Part shown: one piece after another, positions 1-9,800 of the stretch
Position numbering within the stretch: position 1 is the stretch's first letter
Layout: every line of letters starts with the position of its first letter
From: Sphingomonas beigongshangi
Lineage (GTDB): Bacteria; Pseudomonadota; Alphaproteobacteria; Sphingomonadales; Sphingomonadaceae
Direction: 5' to 3'
Length of the DNA stretch: 64,000 bases
Assembly: GCF_016820445.1 (NCBI RefSeq)
Contig: NZ_JADHDT010000003.1
Span: forward strand, 124,001-188,000
The notes under the pieces: model-generated
Seen by the model: the letters and a program-made list of their open reading frames with translations, nothing else
Told to the model about the DNA's origin: nothing
Database searches by the model: none
Program-made: the position numbers and the translations under genes

Positions 1-40
1 ATGTCTCCTGCGCGGATGATCGAACGATGCGGCTGCGTCA

Positions 41-343
41 TCACTCGATCACCTTCGGCACGGTGAAGAAGCCGTGCTCCGCTTCCGGGGCATTGGCCAT
101 CAGCTCGTCGCGCTTGCCGCCGCCGGTCAGCGGGTCAGCATCGACCACGTCGTCGCGCAGGCGCAGGCTGTTGGGAATGACCGCGGTCATCGGCTCGACG
201 CCGGTCGTGTCGACCTCGCCCAGCTGCTCGATCCAGCCCAGGATATTGCCGAGCTCCGGCGCGAGCCGGGCGGCCTCCTCGTCGGTGATCGCGATCCGCG
301 CGAGGCTCGCGATCTTCTTCACAATGGTGGTGTCTACGGACAT
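41..343 (-). CDS. gatC: Asp/Glu-tRNA amidotransferase subunit C
   Basis: This 100-residue protein matches GatC in length and sequence. GatC is the small subunit that stabilises the GatCAB amidotransferase, which converts misacylated Glu-tRNA(Gln) or Asp-tRNA(Asn) to the amidated form in the cytoplasm. The N-terminal [10 protein letters not shown] segment and the C-terminal FFTVPKVIE are typical. The reading frame extends upstream to 658, but that extension overlaps the next gene and looks non-coding, so the ATG at 343 is preferred. The stop overlaps a possible ATG at 41-39. gatA, the usual partner, would lie beyond the left edge and cannot be confirmed here. Confidence 0.93.
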   Translation of the reverse strand: MSVDTTIVKKIASLARIAITDEEAARLAPELGNILGWIEQLGEVDTTGVEPMTAVIPNSLRLRDDVVDADPLTGGGKRDELMANAPEAEHGFFTVPKVIE

Positions 344-449
344 GGGGCAAGCGGCTAGCCGCTGCCGCGGGACGGTGCAAGCGCCTGTCCCGCGCATGCG
401 CCGGCGTGGCGGCTCCGGGGCACCCCCGCATCCGCCTGCCGCGGGCCGA

Positions 450-1145
450 TCAGGCGATCGCGGCGATCCAGTCGGGCAGGTCGGCGAGTCGCTCCAGACG
501 CGCATAGCGTGGTGTCCCCACCGGTTCCGCCGCGGCTTCATGCGCCCAGGCGCCCTCCTGCGGAATATACGCCGCCCATCCGCCTGCCTCGAGCGCCGGC
601 AGCACGTCCGACCGCATCGAATCCCCGGCCATCGCCGCCCGCTCCGCCGCAACGCCATGAGCGGCGAAGACCCGGCGGAACGTCGCCGCCGTCTTGTCGC
701 TGACGATCTCGATCCCTGCGAACCGATCGCCGAGCCCGGATGCGGCGAGCTTCGCCTCCTGGTGCAGGAGGTCCCCCTTCGTCACCAGGACGAGTCGAGC
801 CATGTCGGCCAGCCGATCCAGCGTCGCCTCCACGCCGTCCAGCAATGCGACCGGATGCGCCAGCAACGCACGGCCGGCATCGAGGATGTCGGCGACCATT
901 CGCGTCGGCAGCGTGTCGCCGGCCAGTTGCGTCGCCGTCTCGATCATCGACAGCGTGAATCCCTTGGCGCCATAGCCGTACAGCCGAAGGTTGCGCGCCT
1001 CGCAGGCGTCGAGCGTCGCGCGCGTGATCGCAGCGTCCGCGAACGGCCGCAGCATGGATTGCAAGGCATCCTGCGCCGCCTGGAAGTGGCGCATGTTGTG
1101 CCACAGCGTGTCGTCGGCATCGAGGCAGATGAGGTCGATCGGCAT
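450..1145 (-). CDS. HAD-superfamily hydrolase
   Basis: A 231-residue haloacid-dehalogenase-fold phosphohydrolase. The four HAD motifs are visible: the nucleophile and acid Asp9/Asp11 in LDADDTLW, motif II at VTKGD (121-125), the motif III lysine in SDK (149-151), and motif IV at GDSMRSD (174-180). The helical cap inserted after motif I suggests a small-molecule phosphatase of the phosphoglycolate-phosphatase/NagD-like group. The substrate cannot be read from the sequence. It lies just upstream of gatC on the same strand, with about 100 bases between them. Confidence 0.85.
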   Translation of the reverse strand: MPIDLICLDADDTLWHNMRHFQAAQDALQSMLRPFADAAITRATLDACEARNLRLYGYGAKGFTLSMIETATQLAGDTLPTRMVADILDAGRALLAHPVALLDGVEATLDRLADMARLVLVTKGDLLHQEAKLAASGLGDRFAGIEIVSDKTAATFRRVFAAHGVAAERAAMAGDSMRSDVLPALEAGGWAAYIPQEGAWAHEAAAEPVGTPRYARLERLADLPDWIAAIA

Positions 1146-1194
1146 GATGCCGGCCTGTGCCCGCTATGCGCGCCCGCGCAAAGAGGGCGCGCGC

Positions 1195-2004
1195 TCAGGC
1201 GGCGGGCGGCGACGGGCGCTCGGACACGCCGCCCGCGGGAGCGGCCGCGCCGTCCGATCCGGCGGATGCGGCATAGGCGGCGGCCGCATCGTCCCGCGGC
1301 GATGACGCGGCCTTGCCGTCGCCGCCGCCGAAGCCCAGCGTCGCCATGCGGCGCGCCACCTCCTCGTCGATCCGGCGTTCCAGCGCGGCGCGCGCGTCGG
1401 GTGCCATCGCCTTCAGGTCGGACTCCCCGACCTTCATCTCGCGCATGATGTCCGCCCGAAGTTTCTTGGCGAGGCGCTGCGCGGGCGTCAGCGCCGCCTC
1501 GGCCCGGAACGCGGCGACGGCGGCCTTCAGCTTGGCGCTCGAATCCTCTGTCGGCCTTCCCTGCGGCGCCGTCGGATAGCGATCGTCGTAGACGACCGGC
1601 AGGCCCGCATCGCGCTGCAGTCCCATCATGGCCGCCAGCGCCGCCCGCTGCCGAAAGGCCACGCCCAACCCGCCCGGGGCTGAGGCATTCGCCTCGGCCT
1701 CGTGGCTCAGATAGGCGATCATGTTGAGCGGCGTATCCGCATCGGCGCGCGACTGGACCAGGTCCGTCGCGCCGGCAAGCGCCTGAGCGCCGATGCGCCC
1801 GGACTCAACCAAGGCAGAGACCACCCTGCCCAGCTGCCGCGGACTGATCCGCGTGAAGTCCACCCTGTCTGCGGATCCCGCCTCCGCTGCCCCCGCGCGC
1901 CCCTCGCCGCCGGGCGCGCCCGCTTGACTGGCGGCACACGGCGCCCCCGACGCCGCGGCCGGACGGATCGGCGCTGTTCGCCGCCATGCCGTGATATCCC
2001 ACAT
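1195..2004 (-). CDS. Hypothetical protein, Ala-rich
   Basis: A 269-residue protein that I do not recognise. I chose the ATG at 2004 because an AAGGGAGGG ribosome-binding site lies five bases upstream; the open frame continues further but without such a site. Residues 1-60 are Ala/Gly/Pro-rich. The middle contains a helical region (RISPRQLGRVVSALVESG), and residues about 175-235 are charged and helical with several Arg/Glu pairs. No signal peptide or membrane segment is seen. It starts divergently from the DUF3089 gene, so the 157 bases between them should hold both promoters. Confidence 0.7.
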   Translation of the reverse strand: MWDITAWRRTAPIRPAAASGAPCAASQAGAPGGEGRAGAAEAGSADRVDFTRISPRQLGRVVSALVESGRIGAQALAGATDLVQSRADADTPLNMIAYLSHEAEANASAPGGLGVAFRQRAALAAMMGLQRDAGLPVVYDDRYPTAPQGRPTEDSSAKLKAAVAAFRAEAALTPAQRLAKKLRADIMREMKVGESDLKAMAPDARAALERRIDEEVARRMATLGFGGGDGKAASSPRDDAAAAYAASAGSDGAAAPAGGVSERPSPPAA

Positions 2005-2161
2005 CACGTCCCTCCCTTTCGTCATCTCCCCGACCGGCCAATCGTCGCACACAAGCGTTAACGCTTTGCGACCGAAACGGACATTCCTGTTCCTCCAGCC
2101 GCCATTGCGTCCCCGCGCGCGGTCGGGCAGGACGCGCGCGATCACCGCACAGGAGCGAGGC

Positions 2162-3286
2162 TTGGCCCGCAAGTTCCTCTACGTCATTGCCGTTCTGATC
2201 GCGCTCGTGCTCGCCGCGGGCATCGCCTATCGCTATTACGGGGCGCAGCTGCTGCGTGCCGCCCTGGTGCCCTCGGAAACCTTCCGCGCGCAGCCCGGCA
2301 TCACGCCGGCAACCTATCGCGAGGCGCGGATGTGGATCGCGCGGCCCGATATCGCCGGCAATCCGGCGCTCTGGGCGCCTGCCGGCTATGCGCCCGCCGG
2401 CACGCCCGCCGCCGCGGTCTTCTTCATCCACCCGACCAGCTATATCGGCCGCGACCATTGGAACGCGACGCTCACCGATCCGGAGACCAATGCACGCGCC
2501 GCGATCTTCCTGCGCGGTCAGGCAAGCGCGTTCAACGCCGCGGGCGAGATCTGGGCGCCCCGCTACCGGCAAGCGACGTTTGGTGCCTTCCTGACCAGCG
2601 TCGCGGATGCCAACCGCGCGCTCGACCTTGCCTATCGCGATGTCGCCGCGGCGTTCGACGCCTTCCTCACGCAGGTCGACCCCAAGCGTCCGATCATCCT
2701 TGCCGGCCATAGCCAGGGCGCGCTCCACCTGACCCGGCTGCTCCGCGAGAAGGTCGCGGGCACGCCGCTCGCGCGGCGGATCGTCGCGGTCTATGTCGTC
2801 GGCTGGCCCGTGTCGAAGGCGACCGATCTCGCCGCGCTCGGCCTGCCCGAATGCACGCGCGCCGATCAGACCGGCTGCCTCCTCTCGTGGCAGAGTTTCG
2901 CCGAGCCCGCCGATCCTTCGCTGATCCTCGACACCTACGATCGCACGATCGGCTTCGACGGCAGGCCGCGCAAGGATACGCCGATGGTCTGTACCAATCC
3001 CCTCACCGGCACCGCCGATGCCACCGCACCGGCAAGCGAGAACCTGGGCACGCTCTTTCCCTCCGCCGATCTCAGCACCGCGGCGATCGCACCCGGCAAG
3101 GTCCCCGCCGCCTGTCAGGGACGCGGCCTGCTAATGATCGGCGCATCGCCGCCCGACCTCGGCAATTACGTCCTGCCCGGCAACAACTACCACGTCTACG
3201 ACTACAGCCTGTTCTGGGCCAATGTCCGCGCCGACGCGGACCGCCGCCTCGCGGCATTCCGGACGCAGCGCAAGGCTGCGCGATGA
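2162..3286 (+). CDS. DUF3089 family alpha/beta hydrolase
   Basis: A 374-residue membrane-anchored protein. A hydrophobic segment at residues 5-22 is followed by an alpha/beta-hydrolase-like domain with the nucleophile elbow GHSQG at 182-186 (Ser184) and a FFIHPTSY strand near 87-94, both characteristic of DUF3089. The family is lipase-like but its substrates are mostly unknown. The TTG at 2162 is the likely start: AGGAGCGAGGC precedes it directly, and the open frame upstream is implausible. Its stop overlaps the ruvX start by ATGA, so the two are probably co-translated. Confidence 0.85.
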   Translation: MARKFLYVIAVLIALVLAAGIAYRYYGAQLLRAALVPSETFRAQPGITPATYREARMWIARPDIAGNPALWAPAGYAPAGTPAAAVFFIHPTSYIGRDHWNATLTDPETNARAAIFLRGQASAFNAAGEIWAPRYRQATFGAFLTSVADANRALDLAYRDVAAAFDAFLTQVDPKRPIILAGHSQGALHLTRLLREKVAGTPLARRIVAVYVVGWPVSKATDLAALGLPECTRADQTGCLLSWQSFAEPADPSLILDTYDRTIGFDGRPRKDTPMVCTNPLTGTADATAPASENLGTLFPSADLSTAAIAPGKVPAACQGRGLLMIGASPPDLGNYVLPGNNYHVYDYSLFWANVRADADRRLAAFRTQRKAAR

Positions 3287-3756
3287 TCACGACGGACGCA
3301 GCCGCCTTCCGCGCCGCGCTGCCTGCGGGCGGGCGCCTGCTCGGGCTCGATGTTGGCACGAAGACGATCGGCACAGCGTTGTGCGATGCCGGCTGGAGCT
3401 TCGCGAGCCCCGCGCTGCTGGTTCGCCGCACCAAGTTCAGCAAGGACAAGGCGCAGCTCGCCGACCTGATCGCGGCGCAGGGCGTGCGCGGCCTCGTCAT
3501 CGGCCTGCCGCTCAACCTCGACGGGAGCGACAGCCCGCGCACCCAGTCGACGCGCGCCTTTGCGCGGAACATGGTGGATACCGGCCTGCCGATCCTGTTG
3601 TGGGACGAGCGCTGGTCCACTGTCGCGGTCGAGCGCGCGATGATCGAACAGGACATGAGCCGCGCCAGGCGCGCGGAACGCATCGACAATCTTGCCGCAG
3701 CCCACATCCTGCAGGCGGCGATAGACGCGCTGGTGGCGGTTCCCGTACAGGATTGA
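3283..3756 (+). CDS. ruvX: Holliday junction resolvase-like RuvX (YqgF)
   Basis: A 157-residue RNase H-fold protein. The three acidic active-site positions are present: Asp23 in [10 protein letters not shown], Glu109 in DERWST, and Asp136 in DNLAAAHIL. Family members are implicated in pre-16S rRNA 5' processing (E. coli YqgF) and were originally proposed as Holliday junction resolvases. The ATG overlaps the stop of the upstream DUF3089 gene (ATGA). Length and start fit the family. Confidence 0.93.
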   Translation: MITTDAAAFRAALPAGGRLLGLDVGTKTIGTALCDAGWSFASPALLVRRTKFSKDKAQLADLIAAQGVRGLVIGLPLNLDGSDSPRTQSTRAFARNMVDTGLPILLWDERWSTVAVERAMIEQDMSRARRAERIDNLAAAHILQAAIDALVAVPVQD

Positions 3757-3883
3757 TCGGAAACGTCGATCGGGCTGATCGACAGTTCTCGGCGGGAGCC
3801 GGATTGGCCATGCTGCGTTGCAGCGCCACATGGAGGCCCTTCGGGCGTCCTGCCCCATCCGATATCCATCGAGGACTTCAGCC

Positions 3884-4951
3884 ATGCCGACCCCCACCAA
3901 CGGCTTCGCCGCCCAATCCGCCGATACGCCGCTGGCGCCGTTCAGCTTCGAGCGCCGCGATCCCGGTCCCAAGGACGTCGCGATCGACATCCAATACTGC
4001 GGCGTGTGCCACTCCGACCTCCATACCGCCCGCGGTGAGTGGGACGGCACGCTCTATCCCTGCGTGCCCGGCCATGAGATCGTCGGCCGCGTCACCGCGG
4101 TCGGCAGCGACGTGACCAAGTTCAAGGTCGGCGACGTCGCCGGGGTCGGCTGCATGGTCGACAGCTGCGGCCGCTGCCCCTCCTGCCACGACGGCGAGGA
4201 GCAATATTGCACCGGCGGCGGCTTCGTCGGCACCTATAACGGTCCCGACCCGGTGATGAACGGCCACACCTTCGGCGGCTATTCCGACCATATCGTCGTG
4301 GACGAGGACTTCGTGCTCCACATCGGTCATGACGAGCAGGATCTCGCCGCGGTCGCGCCGCTGCTCTGCGCGGGCATCACCACCTATTCGCCGCTCCATC
4401 ACTGGAAGGTCGGCCCGGGGCAGAAGGTCGGCATCGTCGGCCTGGGCGGGCTCGGCCACATGGGCGTCAAGATCGCCAATGCGATGGGCGCGGAGGTCTA
4501 TGTCTTCTCGACCTCGCCCAACAAGCGCGAGGATGCGCAACGACTGGGCGCAAAGGACCTGATCGTGTCGAAGGACGCCGATCAGATGGCCGCGCACCAG
4601 GGCAGTTTCGATTTCATCCTGAACACCGTCGCCGCCCCCCACGATCTCGACGCGCTGCTGGTACAGTTGAAGCGCGACGGCACGATGTGCCTCGTCGGCG
4701 TCCCCGCCGAGCCGCATCCCAGCCCCTCCGTCGGCAACCTCGTCTTCGCGCGCCGCGCGCTGGCGGGCTCGCTGATCGGCGGGATCAAGGAAACGCAGGA
4801 GATGCTCGACTTCTGCAAGGAGCATGGCCTGACCGCCGACATCGAGATGATCCGGATGGACGAGATCAACACCGCCTACGACCGGATGGTGAAGAGCGAC
4901 GTCAAGTATCGCTTCGTCATCGACATGGCGACGCTCGACTCCGCGGCGTGA
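3884..4951 (+). CDS. Zinc-dependent NAD(P) alcohol dehydrogenase, CAD/YahK type
   Basis: A 355-residue medium-chain dehydrogenase. Catalytic zinc ligands are visible as Cys39 (YCGVCHSD), His64-Glu65 (PGHE) and Cys162 (LLCAG). The structural zinc loop has Cys95, Cys98, Cys101 and Cys109. The Rossmann motif GLGGLG lies at 186-191. The pattern matches the cinnamyl-alcohol dehydrogenase/YahK branch, which reduces aldehydes with NADPH. The ATG at 3884 follows GAGGACTTCAGCC. It stands alone between ruvX and a minus-strand gene, so the physiological substrate is unclear. Confidence 0.92.
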   Translation: MPTPTNGFAAQSADTPLAPFSFERRDPGPKDVAIDIQYCGVCHSDLHTARGEWDGTLYPCVPGHEIVGRVTAVGSDVTKFKVGDVAGVGCMVDSCGRCPSCHDGEEQYCTGGGFVGTYNGPDPVMNGHTFGGYSDHIVVDEDFVLHIGHDEQDLAAVAPLLCAGITTYSPLHHWKVGPGQKVGIVGLGGLGHMGVKIANAMGAEVYVFSTSPNKREDAQRLGAKDLIVSKDADQMAAHQGSFDFILNTVAAPHDLDALLVQLKRDGTMCLVGVPAEPHPSPSVGNLVFARRALAGSLIGGIKETQEMLDFCKEHGLTADIEMIRMDEINTAYDRMVKSDVKYRFVIDMATLDSAA

Positions 4952-5074
4952 GGCCGGGCGCCGCGCGTCCCGCGGAGGCGGGATCGACGCGGCGCCGCCT
5001 TGCCGGCGCGATGGCGTGCGCGCGCGCCGTCGCGGTCGCCGCGGCCCATGCGTTGCGCGGCCGCGGCACCGCGC

Positions 5075-5776
5075 TCACTGTCGCATGATGTCCGCATCGA
5101 CGAACCGAACGTTCTTCACTCCGGATCGCTCGAACTCCGCTCTCGGCGGGGCCCAGAACAGCGTCTCGCCCTTTTTCATCGCGTCGAGGACCGACTGCGG
5201 GGCGTTGGTCGTGATCGCAACATCGATCCCATGGGTCCGATAGAATTCCCGGAATTCTTCGTTCTCGCGCCGGAGATTGGCTTTGCCCTCGGGCGTGATG
5301 GACATCTTGTCGATGTACGCCGCGGACATGGGCCCGCCATGCATCGCGACGATGCCCTTGCCGGTGACGATCTTGTAGGTGCCGCCCATGAAGAGAAATT
5401 GCGCGCAGGCGGAGGCACAGAGGCCGTCGACGATGATCGTGTAATGGTATCGTTCCAGGTACCGCGTCGTGTCGAGCGCCGTCTGCAGGCCACCACCGGG
5501 GCTCTTGGCGACGACGACGAGATCGTCACGATAGGATCGACCGGTGATCATCCGTTCGAGCCGCCCCTCGACGTCAAATTGGCCATCGATACAAAGGACG
5601 TTGGATTTCTCGTCGTAATACGCCGCTTTCTTGCCCCCGCATATCGCGGTCAGCGCCCTGATCTCACCCGCATCGGAGATAGGCAGCGCGCGTATCGTCG
5701 CCTGCGCCTGCGGCATGAAGAACCAAAGGGGCAACAATCTAGCAGTTGCAAGAACGACTAGATTTCTGAAGCACAT
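5075..5776 (-). CDS. Secreted ClpP/SDH-fold serine protease-like protein
   Basis: A 233-residue protein with an N-terminal hydrophobic segment (about 5-26) ending in AQA, consistent with export. The core resembles ClpP-fold periplasmic proteins: a SPGGG turn at 92-96, a probable nucleophile Ser122 within CASAC, and His146 in AMHGG, spaced as in ClpP-type Ser-His pairs. Cys120 and Cys124 could form a disulfide. The substrate is unknown. A small secreted-looking gene lies 6 bases upstream on the same strand. Base composition here is less GC-rich than in the neighbours, hinting at later acquisition. Fold assignment is from motif reading only. Confidence 0.75.
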   Translation of the reverse strand: MCFRNLVVLATARLLPLWFFMPQAQATIRALPISDAGEIRALTAICGGKKAAYYDEKSNVLCIDGQFDVEGRLERMITGRSYRDDLVVVAKSPGGGLQTALDTTRYLERYHYTIIVDGLCASACAQFLFMGGTYKIVTGKGIVAMHGGPMSAAYIDKMSITPEGKANLRRENEEFREFYRTHGIDVAITTNAPQSVLDAMKKGETLFWAPPRAEFERSGVKNVRFVDADIMRQ

Positions 5777-5782
5777 GAATCA

Positions 5783-5956
5783 TCACCTGACCGTTATTGA
5801 TCCATTGGTGTTCGTGGTAGTAGTGGGGGTACTTCCGTTCGGGCATGTGCATACAACGACAGGTATATTGTAAGGCCCTGGCGTACTTACGCACACCGGC
5901 GCCTGCTGCTGTCCGCCTCCTACCAATCTCGTCAGCTTGCTGCTTAAGCTACGCAT
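5783..5956 (-). CDS. Small hypothetical protein, Cys- and Thr-rich tail
   Basis: A possible 57-residue protein not recognised as any family. I chose the ATG at 5956 because GAAGGGA lies six bases upstream; an ATG five codons earlier lacks such a site. It contains a basic N-terminus, Cys residues in PVCVSTPG and VVCTCPNG, and a TTTTNTNGS tail. It ends six bases before the ClpP-like gene, so the two probably share a transcript. Base composition is AT-richer than the surrounding genes. Confidence 0.45.
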   Translation of the reverse strand: MRSLSSKLTRLVGGGQQQAPVCVSTPGPYNIPVVVCTCPNGSTPTTTTNTNGSITVR

Positions 5957-6151
5957 TGCGGGTCCCTTCATCTACTGAAGCTAGTTACTTCCGCCTTTTT
6001 GTCCTCGGCGATCTGCGGCATCAACCAAAGAATAGTCCGATACGGATATTATTCTATCTCCGATCGAAATGGCGACAGCCGTTCGTGGCCTGCCGGCCGC
6101 GTCGCGATGCAGGTTGCCCCCCGGCCCGCGCGCGTATACCCGGCGCTCTCG

Positions 6152-7135
6152 ATGACAGCGTCCGATCACCGCCCCGCCGCGCAGCTTCCTGGCGGCGCCG
6201 TCTTTCCGCACCGGCATCTGACCGGCATCGACGGCCTCCAGCCGCACGAGATCATGTTCCTGCTCGACGAGGCGGAGCGCTGGATCGGTGCGAATCGCGA
6301 CCATGCCGCCCCCGACAAGCGGCTTGCCGGCCTCACCCAGATCAACGCCTTCTTCGAAAACTCGACGCGGACGCTGCTCAGCTTCGAGATCGCGGGCAAG
6401 AGGCTGGGCGCCGATGTCGTCAACATGCATGCCGCGCAGTCGAGTGTGAAGAAGGGCGAGACGCTGATCGATACGGCGCAGACGCTGAACGCGATGCGCG
6501 CCGACGTCATCGTCATCCGCCACATGGCATCGGGCGCGGTGCGCCTGATCGCGGACAAGGTCGACTGCCCGGTGCTCAACGCGGGCGACGGCCGCCACGA
6601 ACATCCCACCCAGGCGTTGCTCGACGCGCTGACCATCCGCCGTCGCCGCGGCAGCATCGCCGGCCAGCGGGTCGTCATCTGCGGCGACGTGCTGCACAGC
6701 CGGGTCGCGCGGTCCAACATCCTCAGCCTGACCGCGCTTGCGGCCGAAGTGCGGGTCTGCGCGCCATCGACGTTGATGCCCCCTGCGATCGAGCGAATGG
6801 GTGTCACCGCCTTCACCGATTTCGACAAGGCGCTGGTCGGCGCCGACGTGGTGATGATGCTGCGCGTCCAGAACGAGCGGATGGACGGCGCCTATATCCC
6901 GTCGACGCGCGAATATCGCCTTCGGTACGGGCTCACGCCCGAGCGTATGGCGCGCCTGCCCGACGCGCTGGTCATGCACCCGGGGCCGATGAACCGCGGC
7001 GTCGAGATCGACTCGAGCGTCGCCGACGGTCCGCAATCGGCGATCACGGAGCAGGTAGAGATGGGCGTGGCGGTACGCATGGCGTGTCTGGACATCCTGA
7101 CCCGACGCGCGCGCAAGGTGGAGGGCTGGGCATGA
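6152..7135 (+). CDS. pyrB: Aspartate carbamoyltransferase catalytic subunit
   Basis: A 327-residue ATCase, which condenses carbamoyl phosphate and aspartate in pyrimidine synthesis. The carbamoyl-phosphate loop FENSTRT (68-74), the SSVKKGET loop (97-104), HPTQALLD and HPGPMNRG are all intact. The frame is open upstream to 5999, but family alignment supports the ATG at 6152, where HRHLTGID falls near residue 20. It overlaps the downstream dihydroorotase homologue by ATGA. No regulatory-chain gene is visible; Pseudomonas-type ATCases use a dihydroorotase-like partner instead. The 195 bases upstream hold no recognisable gene. Confidence 0.96.
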   Translation: MTASDHRPAAQLPGGAVFPHRHLTGIDGLQPHEIMFLLDEAERWIGANRDHAAPDKRLAGLTQINAFFENSTRTLLSFEIAGKRLGADVVNMHAAQSSVKKGETLIDTAQTLNAMRADVIVIRHMASGAVRLIADKVDCPVLNAGDGRHEHPTQALLDALTIRRRRGSIAGQRVVICGDVLHSRVARSNILSLTALAAEVRVCAPSTLMPPAIERMGVTAFTDFDKALVGADVVMMLRVQNERMDGAYIPSTREYRLRYGLTPERMARLPDALVMHPGPMNRGVEIDSSVADGPQSAITEQVEMGVAVRMACLDILTRRARKVEGWA

Positions 7136-8352
7136 CCGTCACCGCCTTTCTCAACGCGCGACTCGTCTGCCCGGTCGCCGGCACGCGCGACGGCGGGCTG
7201 CTGGTTCGCGACGGGGCGATCGTCGCCGCCGGTACGATCGACGTTCCCGCCGATGCGCTGACGGTCGACTGCGCCGGCAAGATGCTGGCGCCCGGGATCG
7301 TCGATCTCGGCGTCTTCGCCGTCGATCGCACCGCATGCCGCGCCGGCGGCATCGTTCGCGTCGCACTGATGCCCGATGGTCGCCCGGTCCTGGACGATCC
7401 CGGCATCGTCCAGCGCGCCGCCCTGATCGGCAAGCCCGACCTGTGGATCCATCCGATCGCCGCCGCGACGCGTGGTCTCGCCGGCGCCGAGATGGCGGAG
7501 ATGGCGATCTGCGCCTCCGCCGGGGCGAAGGCCGTCGGCACCGGCAAGGGCTGGATCGCCGATTCGGGCGTCATGCACCGTGTCCTCGCCTATGCGCGCG
7601 ATCTCGATATCGCAGTCGTCACGCATGCCGAGGACGGCGGGCTGACGCAGGGGGCGGTCGCGACCGACGGCGAGACGGCGACGCGACTGGGACTCGCCTC
7701 CGCGCCCGCGATCGCCGAGGCGCTGGCGGTCACCCGCGACATCATGCTGGCGGAGGACAGCGGCGCGCGCCTCCACCTTCGGCAGGTGACGACCGCCGCG
7801 GGCTTCGACCTCGTCCGCGCGGCGAAGCGTCGCGGGGTGCGCGTGACATGCGGCATCACCCCTGCGCATCTGCACCTGTCCGACATCGCCGCGAGCGATT
7901 TCCGGACCTATGCGCATCTGTCCCCGCCGCTTCGCGGCGAAGCGGACCGGCAGGCGGCGCTTGCCGCCATTGCAGACGGGACGATCGACGTGCTGGCGTC
8001 CGGTCACGACCCCAAGGGGCCGGAGGAGAAGCGCCTGCCCTTCGCCGATTCGACGCCGGGCATGGCGGGCGCGGAGACGCTGCTGCCGCTGGCGCTGATG
8101 CTGGTCCGTGACGGCCACCTGGCGATGGACCGGCTGTTTGCGCTGCTCGCCGCCAATCCGGCGCGGGTGCTTGGCATCGACACGGGCACGCTCGAGGCGG
8201 GTAAGCCTGCCGACCTCCTGCTGTTCGACGCCGACACGCCCTGGCAGATCGACGGCACCGCGTTCAGCGGCGGCGGTGCCAATACGCCCTTCGACGGCCT
8301 GCCCGTTCAGGGTCGCGTGCTGCGCCTGTGGAAGGGCGGCCGCGAGATCTGA
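7132..8352 (+). CDS. pyrC: Dihydroorotase homologue lacking metal ligands (PyrC'-type)
   Basis: A 406-residue amidohydrolase-fold protein translationally coupled to pyrB. Overall it aligns with class I dihydroorotase. The first zinc motif, normally DxHxH after PG, reads DLGVF (58-62), so both His are lost. The HxxH pair reads HLRQ (215-218), and the catalytic TDHAPH reads SGHDPK (290-295). His165 in THAEDGG remains. The segment after the missing HxH is also shortened. By analogy with Pseudomonas PyrC', it is probably non-catalytic and structural, supporting PyrB assembly; that role is inference. A genuine dihydroorotase would be needed elsewhere in the genome. Confidence 0.88.
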   Translation: MTVTAFLNARLVCPVAGTRDGGLLVRDGAIVAAGTIDVPADALTVDCAGKMLAPGIVDLGVFAVDRTACRAGGIVRVALMPDGRPVLDDPGIVQRAALIGKPDLWIHPIAAATRGLAGAEMAEMAICASAGAKAVGTGKGWIADSGVMHRVLAYARDLDIAVVTHAEDGGLTQGAVATDGETATRLGLASAPAIAEALAVTRDIMLAEDSGARLHLRQVTTAAGFDLVRAAKRRGVRVTCGITPAHLHLSDIAASDFRTYAHLSPPLRGEADRQAALAAIADGTIDVLASGHDPKGPEEKRLPFADSTPGMAGAETLLPLALMLVRDGHLAMDRLFALLAANPARVLGIDTGTLEAGKPADLLLFDADTPWQIDGTAFSGGGANTPFDGLPVQGRVLRLWKGGREI

Positions 8353-8431
8353 GGACGCGACGGCCAGCGTCCAATGCCGAGGCGTCGACCGCGCCGGTGC
8401 GCGATAGGCGACACCGGACGGGTCGGCGCGG

Positions 8432-9778
8432 TCAGCGCGCGGCCACCTGCACCGGCGTCCGCAGCCACTGCGCCATCCGGTCGCCTGCGTCGCGGCGAAT
8501 GAAGCACGTGCCCCCCTTGGCGCGATAGCCGCGACAGAAGCTGTCCGCCGCCTCGCGGCTGAACCCGCCGACCGACAGGCGATACAGCTGGCCCTGCCGC
8601 CCGGCGAAGGATGCGCCGGTCGGTTGATGGCCGGACAGCGCGGCGAACTTGCGGGTGGCGATCGCCCAGCCGGACTTCGCGACCGCGACGGTGCTGTAGG
8701 CACCGAGCTGGACGTACCATTCGCCATGCCGCGCCAGCCGCTGCACCGGCGGGACGTTCTGGACGACGACGTTGGCGGCGACCTTCATCGGTCCGGCGGC
8801 GCGGAGCATCGGGGCAGGCAGCGGCTGCACGACTTCGCGGCGCGGGGCGAAGGCGATCCTCATGGGTGTCGCGGCCGACGCGGCCGTCGGTGCGGCGACC
8901 GAGGCCGGCGTGGCCGCGGCGATCGCGGTTGGCGACGGCGACGGGGACGGCAGCGGGGCCGGAACGACGGGGTCCGCCGCTGCGACCTGCGTCGGCAGCT
9001 GCGCCATGGGCGTGCCGACCGGCACCGGTGCGTTGAGCGCCAGCGCGACGGGCTGGCCGGCGTCGGGCCCCGGCGTCACGCCGAGCAGCGCGGCGACCTG
9101 TTGCATCGACGAGCTCGGTTTGGCGAAGGCTGCCCATTGCTCCATGCGCGCGTCGACGTCGGCGGGCGACATGTCGGTGGCCGCGACGACGCGGGCCATC
9201 TGCCACTCGCCGGCCAGCGCATAGCTCAGCGCCAGATTCTGCCGCGCCTTGGGACTGCTGTGGCCGGAGCGTACGACGGGCGTCAGGATCGCCACCGCCG
9301 TCGCCGGATCGCCCGCAAGCGCCGTGGCGAGACCCAGATCGGCCGCCGGAATGGCGTTGCCGTGAGCGCCCAGCGTCGCGCGCGCAGCGACCCAATCCCC
9401 GCCCGCGATCTGCGTCAGCGCGAGGTTGAGCGCCGCCTTGCCATTGTCGGGGGTCAGTTGCAGCACGTCGCCATAGGCCGCCCGCGCGGAGGCGAAGCGA
9501 CCGGCGCGCATATAGCTGTCGGCCAGGATCATCCGATAGCCGACGTCGCGCGGGGCCAGGCCTACCGCCGCTTCCGCATAGCCGATCGCGACGGGCGCGT
9601 CCCGCTTCTGCAGGGCCTGCGCGGCCTTGCTTGCCTGCTTGGCGGCGTCGTGCGCGGCGCGCTGCGCCGCGCGGTCGCTGGCGGCGGCGACATGCGCGCC
9701 ATTAGCGGTGCAGCCGACCATGGTGCCGCCAAGCACCAGCGCCGACAGGCTGAGCGACAGGATCGTGCGGGTCTTCAT
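8432..9778 (-). CDS. TPR lipoprotein with C-terminal SPOR domain
   Basis: A 448-residue protein. The N-terminus is a probable lipoprotein signal with a GCTANG lipobox near residue 23. A helical TPR-like region (about 45-215) follows, then a Pro/Ala-rich linker containing a PSPSPSP run, and a C-terminal SPOR domain (about 365-435: WYVQLGAYST, LYRLSVGGF). SPOR domains bind denuded septal peptidoglycan, so a cell-envelope or division-site role is inferred. It is the third gene of a minus-strand operon after ParA and a ribbon-helix-helix protein. The open frame upstream of 9778 belongs to a different gene's shadow. Confidence 0.85.
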   Translation of the reverse strand: MKTRTILSLSLSALVLGGTMVGCTANGAHVAAASDRAAQRAAHDAAKQASKAAQALQKRDAPVAIGYAEAAVGLAPRDVGYRMILADSYMRAGRFASARAAYGDVLQLTPDNGKAALNLALTQIAGGDWVAARATLGAHGNAIPAADLGLATALAGDPATAVAILTPVVRSGHSSPKARQNLALSYALAGEWQMARVVAATDMSPADVDARMEQWAAFAKPSSSMQQVAALLGVTPGPDAGQPVALALNAPVPVGTPMAQLPTQVAAADPVVPAPLPSPSPSPTAIAAATPASVAAPTAASAATPMRIAFAPRREVVQPLPAPMLRAAGPMKVAANVVVQNVPPVQRLARHGEWYVQLGAYSTVAVAKSGWAIATRKFAALSGHQPTGASFAGRQGQLYRLSVGGFSREAADSFCRGYRAKGGTCFIRRDAGDRMAQWLRTPVQVAAR

Positions 9779-9800
9779 CGGATGCTTCCCCCCGGAACTT

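Noticed and set aside
1..41. Possible gatA start (ATGA overlap with the gatC stop)
   Set aside because: The 13 codons available do not resemble a GatA N-terminus and could lie before a later start outside the window.
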